39,893 nt of DNA from Acidobacteriota bacterium. Its GTDB lineage: Bacteria; Acidobacteriota; Blastocatellia; Pyrinomonadales; Pyrinomonadaceae. Below the pieces are notes generated by a model, which made no database searches, had not been told where the DNA came from, and was given only the letters and a program-made list of their open reading frames with translations. Each line of letters opens with the position of its first letter. Position 1 is the first letter of the stretch. Position numbers and translations under genes: made by a program. Below, piece by piece: positions 1 to 7,562 of the stretch. The stretch is from assembly GCA_023436495.1 (NCBI GenBank), contig JAEZIT010000139.1, forward strand, positions 1 through 39,893. The letters run 5' to 3'.

Positions 1-52
1 CCCCAACACCCGCCGACGCCCGCACGCCGTAACGCCGAAACACTCACCCCAA

Positions 53-119
53 GTCAGAACCACCTCGCGTGAGCGGGTGGGTTCTTCACAGGTCAGAACC
101 ACCTCGCGTGAGCGGGTGG
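53..119. repeat. hairpin-forming direct repeat, two copies
   Basis: A 28-nt unit is repeated identically at 53-80 and 92-119 (period 39). Each copy is itself an imperfect inverted repeat: AGAACCACC on the left can pair with GGTGG(G)TTCT on the right around a GC-rich centre. This is the architecture of REP-type palindromic elements. The copies lie at the window edge, so more may lie outside. Confidence 0.7.
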
Positions 120-147
120 TTTCTTCCGTTTGCCGAAGCCCGCCCCC

Positions 148-315
148 ATTGCCGAAGCCCGCACGAAGTAAGGGCATATCACTCAACCCAATTGCCGAAG
201 CCCGCACGAAGTAAGGGCATATCACTCAACTCAATTGCCGAAGCCCGCACGAAGTAAGGGCATATCACTCAACTCAATTGCCGAAGCCCGCACGCAGTAA
301 GGGCGAAACACTCAC
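148..315. repeat. 43-bp tandem repeat, about 3.9 copies
   Basis: Units start at 148, 191, 234 and 277 with an exact 43-bp period. Units 1-3 are almost identical, differing at one base near the unit end. The last copy diverges in its second half and breaks off near 315. Each unit contains GCCC and GGGC arms separated by 11 nt, so a small stem is possible. There are no unique spacers between units, so this is not a CRISPR array. Confidence 0.85.
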
Positions 316-364
316 CGCGATCGAACCCAATTTAAACTCCCACAGGCTTCTTCTTTATAAATTG

Positions 365-513
365 CCACGGGCTTCAGCCCGTGGTCACCGGCCAACAAAT
401 GCTCCGGCTTTAGCCGAACTACTCCAAAAAAACAATCATCCTCTTGGCTTCAGCCCAAATTGGGCAAAAGCCCGTTCAACACTGATGCTCTATCCCCGAG
501 CTAAAGCTCGGGG
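365..513. repeat. cluster of REP-like short-loop palindromes
   Basis: A series of palindromes with 2-nt loops is seen. 365-384 has arms CCACGGGCT/AGCCCGTGG (9 bp). 405-416 has CGGCT/AGCCG. 444-458 has a GGCT/AGCC core. 453-465 is GCCCAA/TTGGGC. 494-513 has CCCCGAGCT/AGCTCGGGG (9 bp). All except 453-465 share a GGCT or AGCT stem end around a TC, TT or AA loop. The pattern resembles REP/BIME elements mobilised by TnpA-REP (RAYT) transposases. No such transposase is in the window. Confidence 0.7.
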
Positions 514-550
514 CAACTTATAAAACCGCGCTAAGCATGACCCATTTGCT

Positions 551-582
551 CCCCCACTCCCTCACTCCCTTACTCCCCCACT
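551..582. repeat. 8-bp pyrimidine-rich tandem repeat
   Basis: Four consecutive octamers, CCCCCACT, CCCTCACT, CCCTTACT and CCCCCACT, run at 551-582, with related pyrimidine sequence after them. The strand is nearly pure pyrimidine apart from one A per unit. This looks like a simple-sequence repeat in a non-coding stretch. Confidence 0.7.
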
Positions 583-872
583 CCTCCTCTGCGGTGAACA
601 TCCCGCGACCACCATCAAACCACACCTCTCCAAAACCCGGAATGATGCTTTTTACGAAACAGGGCAACTTTAACGATATTTATGATATTTATGATTTTTA
701 TGGAAAAACCCGAGCGAGGTCCCGCAAAATTTTCATGCGCGCCGCGCAAAATGTCACTAACCGCACATTCACGCGCCGCTAAGCGGGCGAACTAGCGCCG
801 CCGATGCGGACGGCGACGCTCACCGTCCATCCCGACCATCCCGTTGATATCTCAAACTCCCGTAATGCCGGT

Positions 873-1316
873 TCAAGCCCTAAATGCCATACGATGTTCA
901 ACCATCAGGCATGCGTCCTGAACGACATCTATCCCGGCCGCGGCGATCGCCTCGGCGGCCTCGTCGTTTCTTATCCCGAGCTGAAACCAGACGCCTTTCG
1001 GACGTTTGGCGATGATATCGTCGACATGCTGGGGAATATCGGCCGGCCGCCGGAAAACATTGACCAGATCGACCTCGCCCGGGATCTCCGCAAGGCTCCG
1101 GTAAACATCTAACCCCATTATCTGCTTCACTTCCGGGTAATAGACCGGCACCGGAATGATCGTATATCCGGCGTCTTTCATATACTTCGGAACGTAATAC
1201 GCCGGCTGCCCCGAATGATCGTCCGGCTTGATCCCGATCACCGCGATCGTCTTTACCTCGTCCAGTAAACCCTTGATTTCATTAGGCGTTGTAAGGATCT
1301 TCCCTTTATTGTCCAT
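873..1316 (-). CDS. CoA-binding protein (YccU-like)
   Basis: This 147-residue protein is a single CoA_binding Rossmann domain. The N-terminal IAVIGIKPDDHSGQPAYYVPKYM stretch (about residues 24-46) is the nucleotide-binding beta-alpha turn of succinyl-CoA-synthetase-alpha-like proteins. It is followed by the GYTIIPVPVYYPEV strand and the VDLVNVFRRPADIP segment typical of the stand-alone YccU family. The length matches that family. The start at 1316 is supported by an upstream GAGGT. The family binds CoA in vitro, but no reaction is established. It stands alone, divergent from the acyl-CoA dehydrogenase with about 85 nt between, so a shared control region is possible. The fold assignment is firm; the role is unknown. 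Confidence 0.88.
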   Translation of the reverse strand: MDNKGKILTTPNEIKGLLDEVKTIAVIGIKPDDHSGQPAYYVPKYMKDAGYTIIPVPVYYPEVKQIMGLDVYRSLAEIPGEVDLVNVFRRPADIPQHVDDIIAKRPKGVWFQLGIRNDEAAEAIAAAGIDVVQDACLMVEHRMAFRA

Positions 1317-1401
1317 ACCTCGATTCTAAACTTCCCTGCCGGCGGATTGCAATTCTTGCGATATATCCGCCGTTATGGCATCATAATTTCCACTTATACA
1401 T

Positions 1402-2544
1402 ATGAACTTCGAACTGAACGACGAACAGAACCAGATCAAATACAGCGTCCGGGAATTTGCCGAGTCCGAGATACGTCCGCACGTCATGGAATGGGACGAA
1501 ACTCAGCATTTCCCCGAAGAACTCCGGCCAAAGCTTGCAGAGCTTGGGCTTATGGGCATTCTATTTCCCGAGGACCTCGGCGGCGCGGGCATGGGCTATG
1601 TCGAATATGCAACGATCATCGAGGAACTCGGCCGCGTGGACGGCTCGGTCGGCCTCTCGGTCGCCGCTCATAACTCATTGTGCTCCAATCACATATACCA
1701 ATTCGGCACGGACGAGCAGAAACAGAAATACCTGGTCCCGCTCGCCCGCGGCGAGAGCTTCGGCGCCTGGGGCTTGACCGAATCGCAGGCCGGGTCCGAT
1801 TCGGCCGGGACGCGCACCACTGCCGTCCGTTCGAACGGCGGCTGGAAGGTCAATGGTTCCAAGAACTTCATCACGCACGCCATCGCCTGCGACACGCTCG
1901 TCGCCGTCGCCGTGACCGATCGCGACAAAGGAAACAAGGGCATTTCGGCATTCATCTTCGACAAGTCGATGGAAGGCTTCCGCAGCGATAAGAAGGAGAA
2001 CAAGCTTGGGATGCGCGCATCCGAAACGGCATCCGTCGTCTTCGAAGATTGCTATGTTCCCGATGACAACCGCCTCGGCAATGACGGCGAAGGTTTCTAT
2101 CAAGCAATGCAGATCCTCGATGGCGGACGCATATCAATAGCCGCGCTGTCCGTTGGCATCGCCCAGGGCGCCTATGAGGCTGCCGTGAAGTACGCCAAGG
2201 AACGCGAGCAGTTCGGCCGCCCGATCGCCGATTTTCAAGCCATCCAGTTCAAGCTCGCCGACATGGCAACCCAGATCGACGCCGCACGCCTGCTAACCCT
2301 CCGCGCTGCAGCACTTAAGGACGCCGGCAAAAAAACGACCCGCGAATCCGCCATCGCCAAGCTCTACGCCTCCGAAACCGCCGTCCGCGTTTCCGAGGAG
2401 TCCGTCCAGATACACGGCGGCTACGGCTATACCAAGGATTACCCGGCCGAAAAATACTGGCGCGATTCCAAGCTTTGCACCATCGGCGAAGGCACGTCCG
2501 AGATCCAACGCATCGTCATCGCAAAACAGCTCTTAAAGGCTTGA
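1402..2544 (+). CDS. acyl-CoA dehydrogenase (short/branched-chain type)
   Basis: This FAD-dependent enzyme oxidises an acyl-CoA to the trans-2-enoyl-CoA and passes electrons to ETF. The 380-residue length and domain order are typical: an N-terminal helical domain, a middle beta domain with the GLTESQAGSDSAG flavin/substrate signature (about 122-135), and a C-terminal helical domain with QIHGGYGY. Near the C-terminus, GEGTSEIQR carries the glutamate (E363) that is the catalytic base in butyryl-CoA dehydrogenase-type members. That favours short-chain or branched-chain substrates, but chain length cannot be fixed from sequence. It lies near meaB and mce, consistent with amino-acid or fatty-acid catabolism feeding propionyl-CoA. 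No clear Shine-Dalgarno precedes the ATG. Confidence 0.93.
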   Translation: MNFELNDEQNQIKYSVREFAESEIRPHVMEWDETQHFPEELRPKLAELGLMGILFPEDLGGAGMGYVEYATIIEELGRVDGSVGLSVAAHNSLCSNHIYQFGTDEQKQKYLVPLARGESFGAWGLTESQAGSDSAGTRTTAVRSNGGWKVNGSKNFITHAIACDTLVAVAVTDRDKGNKGISAFIFDKSMEGFRSDKKENKLGMRASETASVVFEDCYVPDDNRLGNDGEGFYQAMQILDGGRISIAALSVGIAQGAYEAAVKYAKEREQFGRPIADFQAIQFKLADMATQIDAARLLTLRAAALKDAGKKTTRESAIAKLYASETAVRVSEESVQIHGGYGYTKDYPAEKYWRDSKLCTIGEGTSEIQRIVIAKQLLKA

Positions 2545-2600
2545 TGCGATTGAATTTACGGGCAATGTTAAATTTGCGTGAAACAGACTAAAGTTTCATG

Positions 2601-2630
2601 TTGCATCCGTGATACACCTTGCGCTATCAT
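2601..2630 (+). promoter_or_regulatory. possible sigma-70-type promoter
   Basis: A TTGCAT (2601-2606) and a TATCAT (2625-2630) are separated by 18 nt, upstream of the DinB-family gene whose start is at 2669. Both boxes are partial matches to the consensus, so this is a weak inference. Confidence 0.35.
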
Positions 2631-2668
2631 CTCCATCTTGATATTTTCTGACAAGGAGCAAACAAATT

Positions 2669-3196
2669 ATGAGTTCAACTTCAGCAGTCGGTTCAAACAT
2701 GATCAGCTCGGCATTAATCGCCGAATTCGAAAAGGAAGGCGCGACCACCCGGAAATGCCTGGAACGCGTGCCGGCGGACAAATTCGATTGGAAGCCGCAC
2801 GAAAAATCGATGACCTTCGGCCATCTTGCCTCCCACGTCGCCGAAATGTTCGGCTGGACGCCCGCGACGCTTCTCCAACCGGAGCTTGATTTCGCCAAGA
2901 TGGATTACAAGCCGTTCGAGCCCGCTACGACGGACGACCTCGTCGATTTTTTCGACAAACAGTTCGCCGAAGCCGTTGAAACGCTTAGAAATACAAGCGA
3001 TGCGACCTTTGCCGAAGAGTGGACGCTTCGGAATGGCGAGACCGTTTATTTCACCGCTCCGAAAGCGGCCGTGATCCGCGGTTTCGTTATGAACCACATC
3101 GTCCACCACCGCGGCCAGCTCAGCGTTTACCTGCGCCTGAACGATATCCCGGTACCGTCGATCTACGGCCCGTCTGCCGACGAAGGTCAAATGTAA
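2669..3196 (+). CDS. DinB-family protein (four-helix, putative metal-binding)
   Basis: This 175-residue protein matches the DinB/YfiT superfamily. An N-terminal helix bears KCLERVPADKFDWKPHEKSMTFGHLASHVAEM, and a C-terminal segment ends in NHIVHHRGQLSVYLR. Together these supply the histidines (about H48/H52 and the HH pair) that form the usual three-His metal site. IPVPSIYGPSADE is the standard tail of the family. Members act as thiol transferases or have no known activity, so no substrate is proposed. The start is supported by AGGAG about 10 nt upstream, and a clear terminator follows the gene. It is a single-gene unit between the acyl-CoA dehydrogenase and meaB. Confidence 0.88.
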   Translation: MSSTSAVGSNMISSALIAEFEKEGATTRKCLERVPADKFDWKPHEKSMTFGHLASHVAEMFGWTPATLLQPELDFAKMDYKPFEPATTDDLVDFFDKQFAEAVETLRNTSDATFAEEWTLRNGETVYFTAPKAAVIRGFVMNHIVHHRGQLSVYLRLNDIPVPSIYGPSADEGQM

Positions 3197-3228
3197 CTTC
3201 CCTGTCAATCGCTGATCGGGCGCACAAT

Positions 3229-3262
3229 GGCGGGCCTCGTAACGGCTCGCCTTTTTGCTTTT
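3229..3262 (+). terminator. Rho-independent terminator after the DinB-family gene
   Basis: An 8-bp stem with one G-U pair (GGCGGGCC at 3229-3236, GGCTCGCC at 3244-3251) closes a 7-nt loop. It is followed directly by TTTTTGCTTTT. It lies about 30 nt after the DinB stop codon and ahead of meaB. Confidence 0.8.
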
Positions 3263-3355
3263 AGATCGAAAAATGCGAAAATTACAGTTTACGGAAAGCA
3301 TCGCATTTGCAGTGTTTTAACAAGTAAAGATCGAGTCCTACGAAGTATCTGAGAA

Positions 3356-4300
3356 GTGAGTAACTCTGAATTGATTGAAAGGGTCTTGAATGGCCAGCCG
3401 CGCTACGTCGCTCGGGCGATCACGCTTGTCGAGAACGCGTCCCCTGACGCCGCCGAGCTGATGAAGGCTGTGTTTCCACAGACCGGCCGCGCAATGGTCA
3501 TCGGGATCACAGGTTCGCCGGGTGCGGGGAAATCGTCGCTCGTCGATAAACTTGCCTTGTTTTACAAGGAAAAAGGCGAAAAGGTCGGTATCATCGCCGT
3601 CGATCCTTCAAGCCCGTTTTCAGGCGGCGCTATCCTCGGCGACCGTATCAGGATGTCTGCGCTCGGCACCGATCCGAACGTTTTTATCAGGTCGATGGCC
3701 ACGCGCGGCAACCTTGGCGGCCTGTCGCGTGCGACCGTGGACGCTGTGGCAATTTTGGACGCCGCAGGCTATGACAAAGTGATCGTCGAAACCGTCGGTG
3801 TTGGGCAGGACGAGGTGGAGATCGTTAAGGCAGCCGATGTTTCGGTGGTCGTACTGGTTCCCGGAATGGGCGACGACATCCAGGCGATCAAGGCCGGGAT
3901 AATGGAAATAGGCGATGTTTTTGTGATAAACAAGGCCGACCGCGAAGGCGTGCTGCGCACACAAAAGGAACTGGAAGCACTGCTCGGCCTCGCCCACCGG
4001 CCGGATATGTGGAACCCGCCCATCGTCAAAACTATCGCGACGGAAAATAAAGGCATTGAAGATATGGCCGCGGCTATCGAAGGCTATTCCGCCTATCGTA
4101 CCGAAGGCGATGGGGGCCTCGTCCGAAAACAAGCCATCGCCCGCTGGCGGCTCCTGGAATTGCTGCAAGAGAGGCTTCTCGCGGATCTCCTCGCTAGAAA
4201 TGGAACAGATAACAGGATCGACACGCTTTCTGCTGAGATTGCCGACAAATCCAAGGACCCCTACACTGCCGTCGAAGAACTCCTCTCCGACAGCGACTAA
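3356..4300 (+). CDS. meaB: methylmalonyl-CoA mutase-associated GTPase MeaB
   Basis: This G3E-family P-loop GTPase protects and reloads adenosylcobalamin-dependent methylmalonyl-CoA mutase. The 314-residue length is typical. Walker A is GSPGAGKS (residues 53-60). The following DPSSPFSGGAILGDRIRM segment and the VETVGVGQDEVEI switch region are MeaB/ArgK hallmarks, and the NKAD base-recognition motif sits in VFVINKADREG. The start is a GTG at 3356. The epimerase gene follows after 20 nt, so the two are probably co-transcribed. The mutase catalytic subunit lies about 12 kb away at 16270, not adjacent as in many genomes. The assignment is secure. Confidence 0.95.
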   Translation: MSNSELIERVLNGQPRYVARAITLVENASPDAAELMKAVFPQTGRAMVIGITGSPGAGKSSLVDKLALFYKEKGEKVGIIAVDPSSPFSGGAILGDRIRMSALGTDPNVFIRSMATRGNLGGLSRATVDAVAILDAAGYDKVIVETVGVGQDEVEIVKAADVSVVVLVPGMGDDIQAIKAGIMEIGDVFVINKADREGVLRTQKELEALLGLAHRPDMWNPPIVKTIATENKGIEDMAAAIEGYSAYRTEGDGGLVRKQAIARWRLLELLQERLLADLLARNGTDNRIDTLSAEIADKSKDPYTAVEELLSDSD

Positions 4301-4320
4301 CGTCGCCGACAAGTGATCGT

Positions 4321-4716
4321 ATGAAAATTAATCATCTCGGCATTGCGACAAAGGGCATAGACGAAGCCCTGAAATTTTGGGAAAACGCCCTCGGGCTCAC
4401 CAACGTGCACACGGAAATCGTTGAAGATCAAAAGGTTCGCGTCGCGATGCTGCCGCTGGGCGAATCCCGCATTGAGCTTCTCGAACCCACCTCGGACGAC
4501 TCTCCGATCAGCAAATTCTTGGAAAAGCGGGGCGGCGGGATCCACCATATAGCGATCGAGGTCGAAGATATCGAAGCATCTTTGGCGCAACTCAAGGCTG
4601 AAGGCGCGCGTCTAATTGACGAATCGCCGCGTGTCGGAGCCGAAGGCTGCCTTGTTGCATTTGTGCATCCTTCATCGACGAACGGCGTGTTATTAGAACT
4701 GGTCCAGGCACGATAA
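4321..4716 (+). CDS. mce: methylmalonyl-CoA epimerase
   Basis: The enzyme interconverts (S)- and (R)-methylmalonyl-CoA in the propionyl-CoA to succinyl-CoA route. The 131-residue VOC-fold protein starts with INHLGIATKGIDEALKFWENALG, where the histidine is a metal ligand. It contains ESRIELLEPT and GGGIHHIAIEVEDIEA (second metal histidine). It ends with VAFVHPSSTNGVLLELVQ, with the final glutamate as the last ligand. These are diagnostic for the epimerase among VOC proteins. It lies 20 nt downstream of meaB, which confirms the pathway. Confidence 0.95.
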   Translation: MKINHLGIATKGIDEALKFWENALGLTNVHTEIVEDQKVRVAMLPLGESRIELLEPTSDDSPISKFLEKRGGGIHHIAIEVEDIEASLAQLKAEGARLIDESPRVGAEGCLVAFVHPSSTNGVLLELVQAR

Positions 4717-4822
4717 AAATCCAGTATCACCTAGCGAACAGCAGTATTGTCTGCTATTATGGCGGTTTGATTTTATCGCAGACCAGATCTGAACAGACCT
4801 ATCAGAAGAGAGGAAACCAGTT

Positions 4823-6205
4823 TTGAGTAATTTACTAAAAGGCGTCATTTTAATAGCCGTGATCGTGGCGATCGGGGCCGGACTCGTTATTTGGAAAAAG
4901 AATGTCGGCCACACCGGTGAAATGAGCTTTAACAGCATAAGCAAGGAAGAGGTAGAACTTCTCCTTGCCGATGCCGCAAAAGCTAACCCGATGGCCTTGA
5001 AACGTCTTGCGGAAGATCCTGAGTTGAAGAAGCAGCAGCTCGACAATCTTAAAGAGCTTCTTGCGTTCGCAAGCCAGGCACAAAAAGACGGCCTTGCCTC
5101 GGATCCGGCAAACAAGCAGGAACTCGAGAATATTCGTGCAGAGATAATCGCCGTCAATTACGACCGCGAAATAAATGCCGACAAAGGCCCGATGCCGCCG
5201 TTTGGATTTATCGGCGAAGATCGCGTCAATGCGTTCTGGGCGGAAGACGGCCCCAAGAAAGAAGCAGAGTTCGAAAAATTCATCGATACCAAAGTAAAAC
5301 TGCTCAAGGCCAGCAATCCCGCAATGAAGGACCGTGAGATCTCCGACGAAGAGAAAACTCAGGCAAAAGACTTTTTTGCAAAGGTCCGGATCTATCAGAA
5401 GGAATTCGAAGATAAGGCCAAAGCGGGCGAATTGGACAAGACGTTCCAGGATAAGGTGAACCTGCAGGTAAAACTTCAGCAGGCACAGTTCCTGGCTCGT
5501 CTATATTCGGAAAAACTTGCCGAAAGGACCAAGGTCACTGATGAAGAGATCGCAAAATACATAGCCGACAATCCGGAGCTGAACCCGGCCGAAAAGAAAG
5601 CGAAGGCAGAAGAGATCCTTAACCGCGCGAAAGCCGGCGACGACTTCGCTGCCCTTGCCAATGAATTTTCAGAAGACCCGGGCAACCAGGATATGAAGGG
5701 CGAGAAAAAAGGCGGCCTTTATACTGATGTTCCGATGGGCCGCATGGTCAAACCGTTCGAAGAAGCGGCGCTCGCACTTGAACCGGGCCAGGTCGCACCG
5801 AACGTGGTCGAAAGCGATTTCGGATACCATATCATCAAGCTCGAAAAGAAAGCGGATGCCAAAAATGCTAATGGTGAACAGGGCGTAATATACGACGTGC
5901 GACATATACTGATCGCAACGACCCATAAAGACCCTGATAATCCGATGGCCCGCGAAATGCCGGTCAAGGAATACGTTCGGCAGAAACTCGAGACCGAAAA
6001 AGAAAAGAAAGTGGTCGAAGAGATCGTAGCGGCAAATCATGTGTCCGTGCCGGAAGACTTTACTGTTCCTGAGGTCACAGACGAACAGATCCAGGAAATG
6101 ATGAAGAAGCAGCAGATGCCGGCTCTGATGAATCCGGACGGCGACGATGCTGACGCTCCACCGGCGAAAGCCAATGACAAAAAGGCTGACGTCAAGAAGA
6201 AATAG
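4823..6205 (+). CDS. membrane-anchored parvulin-type peptidyl-prolyl isomerase
   Basis: The predicted product has 460 residues. It starts with an uncleaved-looking membrane segment (about residues 4-21, LLKGVILIAVIVAIGAGLVI) followed by a long charged helical region. A PpiC/rotamase domain lies at about 250-350, marked by EEILNRAKAGDDFAALANEFSEDP, GGLYTDVPMGRMVKPFEEAALAL and ESDFGYHIIKLEKK. It resembles SurA/PrsA/PpiD-type periplasmic folding helpers, with an N-terminal anchor like PpiD but only one parvulin domain. A lysine/aspartate-rich tail follows. The start is TTG at 4823, chosen because AGAGAGGA precedes it at suitable distance and no ATG gives the membrane segment. The MBL hydrolase follows after only 3 nt. 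Confidence 0.87.
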   Translation: MSNLLKGVILIAVIVAIGAGLVIWKKNVGHTGEMSFNSISKEEVELLLADAAKANPMALKRLAEDPELKKQQLDNLKELLAFASQAQKDGLASDPANKQELENIRAEIIAVNYDREINADKGPMPPFGFIGEDRVNAFWAEDGPKKEAEFEKFIDTKVKLLKASNPAMKDREISDEEKTQAKDFFAKVRIYQKEFEDKAKAGELDKTFQDKVNLQVKLQQAQFLARLYSEKLAERTKVTDEEIAKYIADNPELNPAEKKAKAEEILNRAKAGDDFAALANEFSEDPGNQDMKGEKKGGLYTDVPMGRMVKPFEEAALALEPGQVAPNVVESDFGYHIIKLEKKADAKNANGEQGVIYDVRHILIATTHKDPDNPMAREMPVKEYVRQKLETEKEKKVVEEIVAANHVSVPEDFTVPEVTDEQIQEMMKKQQMPALMNPDGDDADAPPAKANDKKADVKKK

Positions 6206-6208
6206 TTG

Positions 6209-7036
6209 ATGCAATTAGGCGATTACCGAATCGAGATCATTCCCGATACGGAATTCAGACTGGACGGCGGGGCGATGTTTGGCATCGTCCCGCGTGTTCT
6301 TTGGGAACGTGTTTGCCCGCCCGATGAACTCAATCGCGTCCGCCTGAACATGAACTGCCTCTTTCTCGAAACCCCGCACGAAAAGATCCTGATCGAAACT
6401 GGAATTGGCGAAAAATGGAATGAGAAGCAGTCCGTCATGTACGGCATCTTTCGGGAAAAGCCGTTTGCGGAAAGCCTTTTCGATATCGCGGGTTGCCGTC
6501 CCGAAGACATTACGATAGTAGTCAACACGCATCTGCATTTCGATCACGCCGGAGGCAACACGATCCCGGAAGGCGACGAGGCTGTTCCGCAATTTCCAAA
6601 TGCCCGGTATTTGGTTTCCAAGAGCGAGTTCCAGCACGCCCAAAATCCCCATGAACGCGACCGCGCAAGCTATCTTCCAGAAAACTGGCAGCCGCTGGTC
6701 ATAACCGGACAGCTTGAACTGATGCCCGATGATTACGAGGTGGTCGAAGGGCTTCGCATGCAGACTGCGCGCGGCCATTCGCAGACCATGCAGACGTGGA
6801 GGCTCGACCGCGGCGGCAGAACGATGTACGGTTTTGCGGACCTTATTCCAACCACGCACCATATCTCGCTGCCATGGATAATGGGTTATGACCTTTATCC
6901 GACGGAGACTCTGGAATTTAAGAGGCAGATACTGCCGGAGGCGGCTGCCGGGGATTGGTTATGCGTTTTTTATCACGACATCGACCAGCCGGTTTGCCAA
7001 CTTGTTAGCGAAGAAGGCAAAATTAGAACTGCCTAG
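6209..7036 (+). CDS. MBL-fold metallo-hydrolase
   Basis: This 275-residue metallo-beta-lactamase-fold protein carries the zinc-binding THLHFDHAGG motif (HxHxDH). Downstream metal ligands are in TARGHSQTMQ (His) and the C-terminal VFYHDIDQP (His). The DYRIEIIPDTEFRLDGGAMFGIVPRVLWE start and FLETPHEKILIETGIGEKW resemble the broad lactonase/hydrolase branch (AttM/PqsE-like) and not RNase Z or glyoxalase II. The substrate is not predictable. ATG 6209 is preferred over an overlapping TTG at 6206. It begins immediately after the PPIase stop, suggesting translational coupling. Confidence 0.88.
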   Translation: MQLGDYRIEIIPDTEFRLDGGAMFGIVPRVLWERVCPPDELNRVRLNMNCLFLETPHEKILIETGIGEKWNEKQSVMYGIFREKPFAESLFDIAGCRPEDITIVVNTHLHFDHAGGNTIPEGDEAVPQFPNARYLVSKSEFQHAQNPHERDRASYLPENWQPLVITGQLELMPDDYEVVEGLRMQTARGHSQTMQTWRLDRGGRTMYGFADLIPTTHHISLPWIMGYDLYPTETLEFKRQILPEAAAGDWLCVFYHDIDQPVCQLVSEEGKIRTA

Positions 7037-7060
7037 ATCCCATAAAGAGGAAATAACATT

Positions 7061-7558
7061 ATGAAATTCCTGGTTTCGATGCTCGTCGGAATTGCACTCA
7101 CATTGATCCTGCAAACGTCTGTCGTAAATGCACAGGGTTTTGGAAAGGCTGAAGTAATTAAGGCCGCAAAGCTGCTTGAGGCGGAGCCGCTGCATAAGGA
7201 CGCCAAGATCATACGCGGTGCCGCGGTCAAATACGTGATAGAGACAGATGAAGTATCGGTAGTTGTGTGCTCCGGTGAACTGATGACAGCACTGCTGGAC
7301 AAAAAGAATAAGAACAGCTCAGAGCTAATAGCGCAGTACACAATAGCGATGGCGGCGTTTAAGCTCGAGAATCCCGATAAAAACGATGACGAGAACGCTG
7401 CACAGCTTGCGGGTACTGAAAGTGCGTTGCGGGCCTATCAGGCCTTCATCAAGGAGAAGCCCAAAACGAAACACGCGGGCATGGATGGTTTGCTCGCCAA
7501 GGTGCAGGACGGCAGCCTGAAAGCAATGGTTGAAGCCGCCGATTGCGGCAAGAAATGA
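7061..7558 (+). CDS. secreted conserved hypothetical protein
   Basis: The 165-residue product starts with a clear Sec signal peptide (MKFLVSMLVGIALTLILQTSVVNAQ, cleavage probably after NAQ). The mature part is helical with alternating charges and no motif I recognise. Two cysteines (near VVVCSGE and the C-terminal AADCGKK) could form a disulfide in the periplasm. The start is supported by AAGAGGAAA upstream. It lies 24 nt after the MBL gene and 4 nt before the MTA phosphorylase, so it is probably in the same transcript. Function unknown. Confidence 0.8.
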   Translation: MKFLVSMLVGIALTLILQTSVVNAQGFGKAEVIKAAKLLEAEPLHKDAKIIRGAAVKYVIETDEVSVVVCSGELMTALLDKKNKNSSELIAQYTIAMAAFKLENPDKNDDENAAQLAGTESALRAYQAFIKEKPKTKHAGMDGLLAKVQDGSLKAMVEAADCGKK

Positions 7559-7562
7559 ATCG

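Larger units (their letters stand above)
1..872. other. gene-free repeat-rich region
   Basis: No credible gene is seen here. Short open frames exist, but their translations are low-complexity and simply follow the repeats. The region holds a hairpin repeat in two copies (53-119), a 43-bp tandem array (148-315), a group of short-loop palindromes (365-513), an 8-bp pyrimidine tandem (551-582) and an AT-rich iterated motif (671-703). The last motif recurs on the opposite strand near 34109-34148. The stretch downstream of about 710 up to the convergent end of the CoA-binding gene shows nothing I recognise. Confidence 0.75.

Noticed and set aside
148..315. CRISPR array
   Set aside because: Units are contiguous copies with a strict 43-bp period and no variable spacers; there are no cas genes nearby.
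69..782. Three small open frames at the left end
   Set aside because: Their translations merely follow the tandem repeats and palindromes and contain no fold-like pattern.
1675..2103. Minus-strand open frame inside the acyl-CoA dehydrogenase
   Set aside because: It is a shadow of a gene with clear catalytic motifs on the plus strand; its composition is not protein-like.
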